In this document: positions 42,808 to 51,209 of the stretch, piece by piece | Numbering within the stretch: position 1 is the stretch's first letter | Layout of the letters: every line of letters starts with the position of its first letter | Assembly (NCBI GenBank): GCA_934445015.1 | Contig: CAKSDJ010000002.1 | Coordinates: 1-64,000 of the forward strand | Direction of reading: 5' to 3' | DNA length: 64,000 nucleotides | Source of the DNA: an uncultured Eubacteriales bacterium | GTDB lineage: Bacteria; Bacillota; Clostridia; Oscillospirales; Acutalibacteraceae | The notes under the pieces: generated by a model | Seen by the model: only the letters and a program-made list of their open reading frames with translations | The model's database searches: none | What the model was told of the DNA's origin: nothing | Translations under genes and position numbers: made by a program

Positions 42808-43950
42808 TTGCTCAGCGACTTTGTTTATCTGGATAACAGCGCTACAACAAAACCGTGTTTAAAAGCGGTTCAAAATATAAATCACGCATTAAATGACGAG
42901 TGGGCAAATCCGTCAAGCCTTTATAACATAGGTTTTAACGCACAGGTTTTGGTTGATGACGCGCGTAAAACAGCGGCAGGATTCCTGCATTGCCGCGAGG
43001 ATGAGATATATTTTACAAGCGGCGGCACAGAGGGCAATAACACAAGCATTCTGGGCGCGGCATATTCGAGATGCAAACGCGGAAAAAGAATTGTTACCAC
43101 CGCAATAGAGCATCCCTCTGTTTTAGAAACCTTAAAGCGGCTTGAAAACGACGGGTTTGAAGTTATATATATCAAACCGCAAAAAAGCGGTGCCATAGCA
43201 GCAGACGATTTAAAAAAATATATAAACCGCGACACAATACTTGTAAGTATTATGCTTGTAAACAATGAAACAGGCGCAATACAACCCGTAAAAGAGGCAG
43301 CACAAATTATAAAAAGTTCGGGTGCTCCCGCACTTCTGCACTGCGACGGTGTGCAGGCTTTCGGCAAAATGCCCGTAAATCTTAACAGTCTCGGCGTGGA
43401 TCTGTTCACGGCAAGCGGCCATAAAATTCACGGTCCTAAAGGCGTGGGCATACTCTACATAAAAAAGGGCGTTACAATAAAACCTTTAATAACCGGCGGC
43501 GGCCAGGAAAAAAATATGCGCTCCGGCACTGAATCGGTTCCGCTTATAAGTGGGTTTAAAGGCGCTGTGGATGATTTGGGCGACGTAAACAAAAATCTTG
43601 AAAACACAAGTAAACTTTGGCAGTATACAAAAGATATTTTGCTTGAAACGGGGCTTGTTTCAATAAACTCATCCGACGATGTACTGCCTTACATTTTAAA
43701 TATTTCGGTTACGGGATACCGCTCCGAAACACTGCTCCATTTTCTTGAAAGCCGTGGGGTGTATGTGTCTTCGGGCAGTGCTTGTGCTAAGGGTGCAGGC
43801 AGTTATGTTCTGGGCGAAATGGGGCTTTCAAAAAATCGTACCGACAGCGCTTTAAGAATAAGTTTTTCACGGTTTAACACAACGGCCGATGCCGAAAAAT
43901 TAAAAGACGCGCTTGTTGCGGCAACACAAAAGTTAAGAAGGGCAAACTGA
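42808..43950 (+). CDS. Cysteine desulfurase (NifS/IscS family), thiI partner
   Basis: PLP enzyme that moves sulfur from cysteine to an acceptor, here most likely ThiI for tRNA 4-thiouridine. It begins with FVYLDNSATTKP; PLP Lys in SGHKIHGPKGVG; active Cys in VSSGSACAKGAG; and RISFSRFNTTADAEKL near the end. 380 residues. The start is TTG at 42808, set by the AAGGGGTG site and homologue N-termini. thiI begins 2 bp after its stop. The gene pair order nifZ-like/thiI is common in Firmicutes. Confidence 0.94.
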   Translation: MLSDFVYLDNSATTKPCLKAVQNINHALNDEWANPSSLYNIGFNAQVLVDDARKTAAGFLHCREDEIYFTSGGTEGNNTSILGAAYSRCKRGKRIVTTAIEHPSVLETLKRLENDGFEVIYIKPQKSGAIAADDLKKYINRDTILVSIMLVNNETGAIQPVKEAAQIIKSSGAPALLHCDGVQAFGKMPVNLNSLGVDLFTASGHKIHGPKGVGILYIKKGVTIKPLITGGGQEKNMRSGTESVPLISGFKGAVDDLGDVNKNLENTSKLWQYTKDILLETGLVSINSSDDVLPYILNISVTGYRSETLLHFLESRGVYVSSGSACAKGAGSYVLGEMGLSKNRTDSALRISFSRFNTTADAEKLKDALVAATQKLRRAN

Positions 43951-43952
43951 TT

Positions 43953-45122
43953 ATGAAAGAAATTATACTCATAAAAGACGGCGAATTATCGCTTAAAGGT
44001 CTTAACCGCCGTAATTTTGAAGATAAAATGGTGGCAACCATAAGGCGCAGACTCAAAAATCTGGGCAAGGTAAGCGTCGAAAGGTCGCAATCCGCAATAT
44101 ACATAAAACCCGTTGACGACGGTTTTGACTTTGATGAGGCGCTTGACCGCGTAAGCCGTATTTTCGGTATAGCGGCATTCAGCAGGGCGTGTGTGTGCCA
44201 AAAAGATATGGGCGATATTCTGGCAAAAGCACCCGAATATCTTAAAGATACAATGAGTAAAATAAAAACCTTTAAGGTTGAGGCAAAGCGTGCCGATAAA
44301 ACGTTTCCGCTTACTTCGCCCGAAATCAGCAGAGAGGTGGGCGCCGCGCTGCTTTCGGCGTTTCCGCATTTAAGGGTCGACGTTCACAACCCGGATGAAA
44401 TAATCACTGTTGAGATCCGTGATTTTGCCGCATACATACGCGGCGGTCAGATAAAGGGCGCAGGCGGTCTGCCCGTAGGCACGGCAGGTCGTGCGCAGGT
44501 TTTAATATCCGGCGGTATCGACAGTCCCGTTGCGGCGTACACAATGGCAAAACGCGGTCTGGTGCTTAACGCCATACACTTCGCAAGCCCACCGTATACA
44601 AGTATACGTGCAGAGCAGAAGGTCAAGACTCTGCTTTCAAAAGTAGCGCGTTACAGCGGCGTAATAAAACTTGCAATCGTGCCTTTTACCGAAATACAAG
44701 AGGAGATAGCCAAACACTGCCCCGAAGATTATTTTACGCTTATAATGCGCAGAATGATGATGCGGATAGCCTGTCGCGTTTCTGAGACCGACGGTTGCCT
44801 GGGGCTTATAACGGGTGAGAGTTTGGGTCAGGTAGCAAGCCAGACTTTGCCGGCAATAGCCGCTACGGATGAGGTTTGTACAATGCCTGTTTTAAGACCG
44901 CTTATAGGTATGGATAAAGAAGAAATAATCGCAATATCCAAAAAGATCGACGCTTTTGAAACATCTATTCTGCCTTACGAGGACTGTTGCACCGTGTTTA
45001 CGCCGAAACATCCGCATACGCGGCCTAAACCGGGTCAGTGCGATGAGGCTGAAAAAAATCTGGAAACAGAAGCGCTTATCGAGCGCGCAATCGCAGGTAT
45101 AGAATATTCATACATTGAATAA
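43953..45122 (+). CDS. thiI: tRNA 4-thiouridine synthase ThiI
   Basis: Adenylates U8 of tRNA and inserts sulfur from the desulfurase upstream. Ferredoxin-like N-terminus (ILIKDGELSLKGLNRRNFE), THUMP domain (about 60-165), then the PP-loop LISGGIDSPVAAYTMAKRG and the conserved Cys pair region (YEDCCTVFTPKHPHTRP). At 389 residues it is the short Firmicutes form without a rhodanese domain. ATG 43953. Confidence 0.96.
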   Translation: MKEIILIKDGELSLKGLNRRNFEDKMVATIRRRLKNLGKVSVERSQSAIYIKPVDDGFDFDEALDRVSRIFGIAAFSRACVCQKDMGDILAKAPEYLKDTMSKIKTFKVEAKRADKTFPLTSPEISREVGAALLSAFPHLRVDVHNPDEIITVEIRDFAAYIRGGQIKGAGGLPVGTAGRAQVLISGGIDSPVAAYTMAKRGLVLNAIHFASPPYTSIRAEQKVKTLLSKVARYSGVIKLAIVPFTEIQEEIAKHCPEDYFTLIMRRMMMRIACRVSETDGCLGLITGESLGQVASQTLPAIAATDEVCTMPVLRPLIGMDKEEIIAISKKIDAFETSILPYEDCCTVFTPKHPHTRPKPGQCDEAEKNLETEALIERAIAGIEYSYIE

Positions 45123-45146
45123 TAATTTTATAAGATTGGAACTAAT

Positions 45147-46067
45147 ATGGCAGGTAAACATTCAAAAAGTTTATTTAAAAACAGCGGCATTACGGTAAAC
45201 GGTGTTTTAAGCGCAGAGCGCAAAAATATGCTGCCCGTGTCTTTGCCGTTTAAAATAATAATTGCCGTAACGGTCATATCGCTTGCGGTGTCGGCGTTTT
45301 TTGTGGGCTCATATTTTTTGCCCGGCAAATTGCAGGAAAATCTGTTAAAAAAAGCCGCCGATACCTTTGAAAGCACACCGAATTATAATTCGGCGCTGCA
45401 AATACTTGCAAAAGATAACGCCGACATAAAAGGCTGGCTTAAAGCGGGCGGAACACTTATAAATTGCGCCGTATGCCAAACCGATAACGATAAGTACTAC
45501 ATAAACCATAATCAACTCGGCAAAAAAAGCCGATACGGTGCGTTGTTCTTATCTTCAGCCGACAGTTTCGAAAGAACAGGTGACGACCGCAACATAGTTA
45601 TATACGGCAACAATATGAAAAACGGTTCTATGTTCGGCAATCTTAAAAAATACAGAAACCTTAATTTTTACAAACAAAACCCTACCGTAGAACTGTATTA
45701 CAAAAATAATTCCGAAACTTATGTAATATTTGCGGTTATGCTTATCGCATCTTCGGGGGACGACGGCGGTTCAAGTTATATGCCGTCAAAAGGCCATTTT
45801 ACCGATGAGGCGGAATTTGACGCCTGGTACACCGAAACTTCACGCCGAAGCCTTATTGATACTACCGTTAAACCGGGTTACGGCGACAGTATGCTTACCC
45901 TTGTAACGCCTGCTGACGATTTCAGCGGTGCCAGACTTACGGTTATAGCCTATAGGGTCAAAAACAGCGAGATAAAAAATATAGACGTAACTGCCGCGGC
46001 GGTAAACAAAAACATAAAATATCCTGAAATATGGTATAAAAACCGGGGACTGAAATATCCGTATTGA
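45147..46067 (+). CDS. Class B sortase-like protein with both catalytic residues replaced (pseudo-sortase)
   Basis: 306 residues: basic N-terminus, membrane helix (about 35-58), outer sortase fold. The class B pattern is clear: DKYYINHNQLGKKSRYGALF, NIVIYGNNMKNGSMFGNLKKY, EAEFDAWYTETSRRS and MLTLVTPADDFSGARLTVIA. The catalytic His of the usual IYGHNM is Asn155, and the Cys of TLSTC is Pro255; only the Arg (263) remains. The reading frame is intact, so this is not decay by frameshift. Transpeptidation seems impossible; binding or scaffolding is likely. It follows thiI by 24 bp and precedes a MoCF-like membrane protein. Confidence 0.85.
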   Translation: MAGKHSKSLFKNSGITVNGVLSAERKNMLPVSLPFKIIIAVTVISLAVSAFFVGSYFLPGKLQENLLKKAADTFESTPNYNSALQILAKDNADIKGWLKAGGTLINCAVCQTDNDKYYINHNQLGKKSRYGALFLSSADSFERTGDDRNIVIYGNNMKNGSMFGNLKKYRNLNFYKQNPTVELYYKNNSETYVIFAVMLIASSGDDGGSSYMPSKGHFTDEAEFDAWYTETSRRSLIDTTVKPGYGDSMLTLVTPADDFSGARLTVIAYRVKNSEIKNIDVTAAAVNKNIKYPEIWYKNRGLKYPY

Positions 46068-46089
46068 ATAAATTGAAAGGAAAAATAAA

Positions 46090-47097
46090 ATGGTACAGAA
46101 TTTAAAGGTGGACATAATTTATCATCAGACGGCTTCGGACTTTGAAATGGAATTTAACCTTTGCGGTTGTTGCAGAATGCGCTTGCTTAATGAAAAAACA
46201 ACCGATAAAAAAGGCTTTGTAAGGGCATTGGCACGCGATGTTTCGCGAAGCCGCGTCATTATAGCCTGCGGTCCGCTTTTCGGCGAAGACGGCATTATTC
46301 AAATCGTTGCCGCCGCAATAGGCAATGGTGTTACGGTTTGCAATAATAAGATGTACGGAATAAACGGCGATGAAAAAATCGAGATTATAAAAGGTTCAAC
46401 GCCTCTTGTAACAAGTGACGGATACTTCGGCGGATGTATCATTGAGAGCGGTCCTCAAACCATAATACTGCTTACCGAAAACCGAACTTTCCGCAAAACG
46501 ATAATGCAAAATCTTATTCACCCGTATATTGAGGATATAAGTTACATACAGCCCAAAAGTATAAATTTCGGAAGCGGCAAGCACACGGCAGCACCCACAG
46601 AACCCGAACAACCCGAAATTTCCGAAAACGAGGGTTATATTACCGATGTTGACAGCGATTATGAAACAGATGACGGTCAAAACGGTTATGATGTTGTGCA
46701 GAATTCTTCCGATGAGCACAACATAGAATTTATAATGGATGAACAGCCGGACGATTTACCTACCGAGCCCGAAGTAAGCGTTCAAAACGCAGAATATGAT
46801 AATTTGTATACGCAAGTAGAAGATGAAAAGGATATTAAAGAGCGTTACAATCAAAGTTTTGTTCCTTCGGCAGAGAATAATATGTTTATTTCCTCACCGG
46901 AGCACGACGGCGATATGCCTGCTAAAGGCGGTAAACGCTCGCTTAATATAACAATAGTTGTTCTTGTTATTATACTGTTGCTTGCTGTTTTGGCACTTGC
47001 ATATTTTGTATTTTTAAAACCGCATACTATGAGTATGAGCACAGGTGAATATCTAAGAGAAATTTTCAGTACATCAAGCACAGAATCGCTTTTTTAA
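46090..47097 (+). CDS. Membrane-tethered MoCF/CinA-like domain protein
   Basis: 335 residues. The N-terminal 155 residues resemble the MoaB/CinA molybdopterin-binding fold: SRSRVIIACGPLFGEDGIIQ, then GSTPLVTSDGYFGGCIIESG and IILLTENRTFRKTIMQNLI. A very acidic, disordered linker of about 125 residues follows, then one helix (about 287-309) and a 26-residue tail. The catalytic domain should be cytoplasmic and the tail outside. The fold call is by pattern and the ligand unknown. AAAGGAAAA ribosome site. Same direction and close spacing with the pseudo-sortase (22 bp) and COG2426 gene (13 bp). Confidence 0.6.
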   Translation: MVQNLKVDIIYHQTASDFEMEFNLCGCCRMRLLNEKTTDKKGFVRALARDVSRSRVIIACGPLFGEDGIIQIVAAAIGNGVTVCNNKMYGINGDEKIEIIKGSTPLVTSDGYFGGCIIESGPQTIILLTENRTFRKTIMQNLIHPYIEDISYIQPKSINFGSGKHTAAPTEPEQPEISENEGYITDVDSDYETDDGQNGYDVVQNSSDEHNIEFIMDEQPDDLPTEPEVSVQNAEYDNLYTQVEDEKDIKERYNQSFVPSAENNMFISSPEHDGDMPAKGGKRSLNITIVVLVIILLLAVLALAYFVFLKPHTMSMSTGEYLREIFSTSSTESLF

Positions 47098-47110
47098 AAG
47101 GGGCCGTACT

Positions 47111-47587
47111 ATGAATTTGTGGAGCAGCACATTAGGCAAAATTATAATGACTTTTTTGATATCTATGGTTCCGGTAATCGAACTGCGCGGGGCAATACCC
47201 ATAGCGGTTTCAAACGGGCTTGATTTTTGGGTGGCTGTAACAGTTTCGGTTATAGGCAATCTGGTGCCGGTACCGTTCATTATTCTGTTTATCAAAAAAA
47301 TCTTTGCTTTTATGCGAAAACACAGTAAAAAACTTAACTCTCTTGTAACGCGGCTTGAAAAGCGTGCCGAAAAAAAATCCGAAGTTGTGCAAAAATATGC
47401 CTTTTGGGGACTTTTTATACTTGTGGCAATTCCCTTGCCCGGCACGGGTGCGTGGACCGGCGCGTTGATAGCGGCAATGCTTGAAATGCGTATAAAAAAA
47501 GCATTCCCCGCAATTGCGCTTGGGGTTATAGGTGCCGCAACAATCGTAACTTTTGCAACCTACGGTGTAAGCGCACTGTTTTCATAA
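47111..47587 (+). CDS. COG2426 small multidrug export family membrane protein
   Basis: 158 residues, four to five helices. It carries the family hallmarks VPVIELRGAIPIAVSNGL near the N-terminus and LVAIPLPGTGAWTGALIAAML in the second half, with a charged middle loop (KIFAFMRKHSKKLNSLVTRLEKR region). Annotated as small multidrug export protein, but transport has not been firmly shown in the family as far as I know. AAAAGGGGCC ribosome region. Last gene of the run beginning with cysteine desulfurase or pseudo-sortase; it ends at a strong terminator. Confidence 0.88.
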   Translation: MNLWSSTLGKIIMTFLISMVPVIELRGAIPIAVSNGLDFWVAVTVSVIGNLVPVPFIILFIKKIFAFMRKHSKKLNSLVTRLEKRAEKKSEVVQKYAFWGLFILVAIPLPGTGAWTGALIAAMLEMRIKKAFPAIALGVIGAATIVTFATYGVSALFS

Positions 47588-47653
47588 ATCCGGCATACCG
47601 AAATTTACCCTCATACGGTTAACGGTGTCAAAACCGTTTTAAACAAATGTTAT

Positions 47654-47691
47654 AAATCAGCCGAAGTGTTAAAAGCGCTTCGGCTGATTTT
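47654..47691 (+). terminator. Terminator after the COG2426 gene
   Basis: AAATCAGCCGAAG pairs with CTTCGGCTGATTT (about 47654-47690), with T4 after the stem. Confidence 0.85.
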
Positions 47692-47695
47692 GTAT

Positions 47696-47723
47696 TATAT
47701 TTTTATTTTAAAGTTCATACAAT
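47696..47723 (+). promoter_or_regulatory. Possible mother-cell (sigma-E/K type) promoter of the germination cluster
   Basis: TATATT (47696-47701), 14-nt spacer, CATACAAT (47716-47723). The second box fits the CATANNNT pattern of sigma-E promoters and the spacing is right; no good sigma-A pair is visible. Tentative. Confidence 0.25.
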
Positions 47724-47752
47724 GTAATAAAATTTATTATAAGGGTGATATT

Positions 47753-48292
47753 ATGGTTCAAAAAACACCGGAAGATTACGCACGTGAACTTATAGAAATG
47801 TACCGTGACAAGGGCGGTGCAAACGGCAGTAAAAACACAACCGATTCAAAATCCGAAAACGGCAATATGCAGCCTCAAAATGTATCTGACGCTATTTTGG
47901 AAGACGGAGTCGGCGGTCTTGTAATAAATTCGACAACTGTAGGGCGGCTTTACCCTGTTGAAGGCGCGCTTGTTACGGTTTTTACCGGCGACCCCGACAG
48001 TATGCAGATAGTCGCTATCGACACTACCGATGAAAGCGGAAAAACCGGTGTGTTCAAACTGAAAACACCTCCTAAATCCGACTCGCAACAGGCAACCGAA
48101 AGCAACGAGATACCATACGCAAATTATAACGTGTCGGTCCGATATGACGGCTACGTAGAGCAGATTGCCATGAATGTTCCCGTATTTTCGGGCGTTGTAT
48201 CGGTTCAGGGGGTCGACCTTGTACCTGTATCTGCCGCGGGCAAGCATACGTCGCCGCAAATATTTCAGGGCGGAAACAAATATAATTTATAG
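47753..48292 (+). CDS. Hypothetical protein with carboxypeptidase-regulatory-like beta domain
   Basis: 179 residues. Short helical N-terminus (TPEDYARELIEMYRDKGG), a polar linker, then a beta domain: VINSTTVGRLYPVEGALVTV, IDTTDESGKTGVFKLKTP and YANYNVSVRYDGYVEQIA, ending in VVSVQGVDLVPV. This order is that of CarboxypepD_reg-like immunoglobulin folds. No signal peptide, which suits a protein placed on the spore from the mother cell. AAGGGTGAT ribosome site. The lysin gene follows after 11 bp, so a partner or chaperone role for it is plausible inference. Confidence 0.7.
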   Translation: MVQKTPEDYARELIEMYRDKGGANGSKNTTDSKSENGNMQPQNVSDAILEDGVGGLVINSTTVGRLYPVEGALVTVFTGDPDSMQIVAIDTTDESGKTGVFKLKTPPKSDSQQATESNEIPYANYNVSVRYDGYVEQIAMNVPVFSGVVSVQGVDLVPVSAAGKHTSPQIFQGGNKYNL

Positions 48293-48303
48293 GGGGAATA
48301 TCT

Positions 48304-49656
48304 ATGCCTGAAGTCTTATATCCCGTAATACCGCAAAATATAACCGTGCATTTGGGACCGCCCGATTCAAACGCTCAAAATGTAACGGTAAATTTTGTTG
48401 ATTATATAAAAAATGTTGCCTCAAGCGAAATATACCCCACCTGGCCCGAGGCAGCGTTGCGCGCAAATATATACGCTATAATAAGTTATGCGCTTAACCG
48501 CATATATACCGAGTGGTATCCGTCGCGCGGATACAATTTTGATATTACCAACTCAACCGCGGTGGATCAGGCATTTTCGCCCGACCGTGAAATATATGAA
48601 AACATAAGCCTTATAGTTGACGATATTTTTAATAATTACGTTGTAAAACAAGGCAGTGTAGAACCGTTTTTTACGCAGTTTTGCAACGGTACAACATCTA
48701 CGTGCCGCGGACTCTCTCAGTGGGGAACAGTAGCCCTTGCAAATCAGGGTCTTACGCCGTATCAGATACTTCAGAATTATTACGGCACCGATATAGGCAT
48801 TGTAGAAAACGCCCCCGTTTCCGAAATAGAGGAATCCTACCCCGGAACGCCTTTGCGTATCGGCGACGCCGGAAACAATGTAAAAATAATTCAAACCGAA
48901 CTTAACAGAATAGCAAGAAATTATCCCGCAATACCTTTGATTTCAGAGCCTAACGGAGTTTTCGGCATTGACACAGAGGCGGCGGTCAGGGCGTTCCAGC
49001 AAATATTCGGTCTTGTTCAGAGCGGTGAGGTGGATAAACCCACCTGGTATAAAATCAAGCAGTATTATGTGGGCGTGAAAAATTTGTCGGATCTTGTATC
49101 CGAGGGCATAACTTTAAGCGAAGCGCAGGTGCCGTTTGAAACTCAGTTACGCGAGGGTTCAGAGGGCATAGGCGTTCGTACAATACAGTATTATCTCAAT
49201 ATTATTGCCTATTTTAATCCTGAGTTTAATGTAATTACGCTTGACGGTATCTACGGGCCTGAGACCGCAAATGCCGTGCGTCAGTTTCAGCGGTACTACG
49301 GCTTGCCCGTCACAGGCGTTATGAATACCGCAACGTGGAACGTTTTAAACCGTATATATTCCGAAACCGTAGAATTTTTATCCGAGGGATATTCAGGCAA
49401 ATACGGCAAACTGTATCCCGGATATTTTTTAACCGAGGGAATGAGCGGCCAGAATATCCGCGATCTGCAAACATATCTTGCATTGATAGGTCAAAATCTT
49501 GAAGCAATACCCGAAATACCCGTAACAGGATATTTCGGAACACAAACACGCGAGGCCGTAACGGCTTTTCAAAACGCATTCGGCATACCGGCAAACGGAG
49601 CCGTAGGCCCTATAACCTGGAACACAATTGTAAAACAGTACGACATGCTTGTATAA
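48304..49656 (+). CDS. SleC-like spore cortex-lytic protein: SpoIID-type domain plus three peptidoglycan-binding domains
   Basis: 450 residues without a signal peptide. The N-terminal part is SpoIID/LytB-like: VNFVDYIKNVASSEIYPTWP with Glu42 at the place of the catalytic Glu, and CRGLSQWGTVALANQGLTPYQILQNYY-type end of the domain. Three PG_binding_1 domains follow (about 180-245, 280-345, 385-447), each ending in an AVRAFQ/AVRQFQ/AVTAFQ motif and GxxGPxTWN-like turn. This layout matches clostridial SleC relatives, which degrade cortex at germination. GGGGGAAT ribosome site. It lies directly before gerA. Confidence 0.82.
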   Translation: MPEVLYPVIPQNITVHLGPPDSNAQNVTVNFVDYIKNVASSEIYPTWPEAALRANIYAIISYALNRIYTEWYPSRGYNFDITNSTAVDQAFSPDREIYENISLIVDDIFNNYVVKQGSVEPFFTQFCNGTTSTCRGLSQWGTVALANQGLTPYQILQNYYGTDIGIVENAPVSEIEESYPGTPLRIGDAGNNVKIIQTELNRIARNYPAIPLISEPNGVFGIDTEAAVRAFQQIFGLVQSGEVDKPTWYKIKQYYVGVKNLSDLVSEGITLSEAQVPFETQLREGSEGIGVRTIQYYLNIIAYFNPEFNVITLDGIYGPETANAVRQFQRYYGLPVTGVMNTATWNVLNRIYSETVEFLSEGYSGKYGKLYPGYFLTEGMSGQNIRDLQTYLALIGQNLEAIPEIPVTGYFGTQTREAVTAFQNAFGIPANGAVGPITWNTIVKQYDMLV

Positions 49657-49724
49657 AAAACAACTAATAAATTTATATTTAAAGGCAATAATAAGTCCAT
49701 AAAAAAACAAAAGGATTGACATAA

Positions 49725-51209
49725 ATGTCCGGTGGGGTTAAAGATTATAAAAATTACCGTTTGAGCGGCAATATAATTAAGGATATTGCAATGTTTAAAG
49801 AGATTTTCAGCCGTGACGCCGTTATCAGAATGCGTAAGGTAAACATAGGCAAAACCGGAGTATTATGTTGTCTTATTTACGCCGACGGAATGGTAGATTC
49901 AATGCAGGTGGGCGAAACGGTTGTAGAATCTATTGTAAGGTGCGATCTGCAAAAAGGCTTTATGCCCGACGCTGAATTTATTTCAAAAAACATTCTCTTT
50001 GCGAACGAGGTCTCAAAAACCGAAAAAGTTACCGATATGCTAAGGGCGGTACTTTACGGCGATACCGTACTTATAGCCGATAACTGCAAAGAGGCGTTGC
50101 TTATAAACACAAAGGGCTGGCGCACCCGCGGCATAAAAGAACCCGACAGCGAAAGGGTACTTCAGGGCCCGCGTGAGGGATTTGATGAAGCCGCTATGTT
50201 TAACCTTGCAATGATAAGGCGCAAACTGCTCACACCGGATCTGTGTATCGAAATGACGCGCCTTGGGCGCCGCAGCGATACGGCTGTTTTTATCTGCTAT
50301 CTGGGTTCACTTGCAGACCCTGCAACAGTAAAAGAACTTAAAAAAAGACTTTCAAAAATAGATATTGACGGCATACTTGACAGTAATTATATTGCCGAAA
50401 ATATCCGTGACAACCGTTACAGTTTTTTAAAAACCACCGGTTCAACCGAACGCCCCGATATAGTAGCGGCAAGGCTGCTTGAGGGGCGTATAGCGCTTGT
50501 TGTTGACGGCACGCCCGTTGTGCTTACGCTGCCATACCTTTTTTCAGAGAATTTTCAGTCTGATGAAGACTATTATATGAATTTTTGGGTTTCGTCACTG
50601 TCAAGAATGTTGCGATGGGTATGCTTTTTTATTTCGGTAAGCGTTCCCGGCGCTTTTTTGGCGCTTATAACGCACCATTTTGATTTGTTGCCCACACATT
50701 TTGCAATCTCGGTGTCAGGACTCAGAGAGGGCGTGCCGATAGGCAGTACGGCAGAGTGCATAGCGCTTATACTCGCCTTTGAAATACTTAAAGAGGCAGG
50801 TCTGCGAATGCCGCAAAACTTGGGCCACGCGTTAAGCATTGTGGGCGGCCTTGTTGTAGGACAAGCTGCGGTAGAAGCCGGCATAATAAGCGCACCTATG
50901 CTGATTGCGGTGTCTTTAAGCGCCATAGCAGGCCTTATGGTACCTCGACTTTCGGGAGTGGTGTTCTATCTGCGGTTTATAACGGTTATCGCCTGCTCGC
51001 TGCTTGGGCTTTACGGTTATTTTACTGTCGCGGCAGTTTTTATAATAAGGGTGTTCGGGCTCAGTTCGTTCGGCATAGACTACACAACGTCGTTTGCAAA
51101 ACCCGACTTTGCCCATTTAAAAGACAGTTTTATAAGGGCGCCCTGGAGTATGATGAAAATCCGCCCCGATTTTAACAGCAATAAAATAAGAAAAGGTGAA
51201 CCGCGTTGA
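49725..51209 (+). CDS. gerA: Spore germination protein GerA family (GerAA subunit)
   Basis: Subunit A of a germinant receptor in the spore inner membrane; GerAA-type subunits form the ion channel. N-terminal soluble domain of about 290 residues (including VRCDLQKGFMPDAEFIS and RRSDTAVFICYLGSLAD), the conserved VVDGTPVVLTLPYLFSENFQ, then four to five helices with the GerA signatures PIGSTAECIALILAFEILKEAG and IVGGLVVGQAAVEAGIIS. It ends FIRAPWSMMKIRP. 494 residues, full length. The stop overlaps the gerC TTG start (TTGA). Confidence 0.95.
   Translation: MSGGVKDYKNYRLSGNIIKDIAMFKEIFSRDAVIRMRKVNIGKTGVLCCLIYADGMVDSMQVGETVVESIVRCDLQKGFMPDAEFISKNILFANEVSKTEKVTDMLRAVLYGDTVLIADNCKEALLINTKGWRTRGIKEPDSERVLQGPREGFDEAAMFNLAMIRRKLLTPDLCIEMTRLGRRSDTAVFICYLGSLADPATVKELKKRLSKIDIDGILDSNYIAENIRDNRYSFLKTTGSTERPDIVAARLLEGRIALVVDGTPVVLTLPYLFSENFQSDEDYYMNFWVSSLSRMLRWVCFFISVSVPGAFLALITHHFDLLPTHFAISVSGLREGVPIGSTAECIALILAFEILKEAGLRMPQNLGHALSIVGGLVVGQAAVEAGIISAPMLIAVSLSAIAGLMVPRLSGVVFYLRFITVIACSLLGLYGYFTVAAVFIIRVFGLSSFGIDYTTSFAKPDFAHLKDSFIRAPWSMMKIRPDFNSNKIRKGEPR

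Noticed and set aside
45840..46115. Antisense frame over the sortase C-terminus that might hide a lost catalytic Cys through frameshift
   Set aside because: The sense frame is open and continuous on both sides of both replaced residues, so no frameshift is needed or visible.
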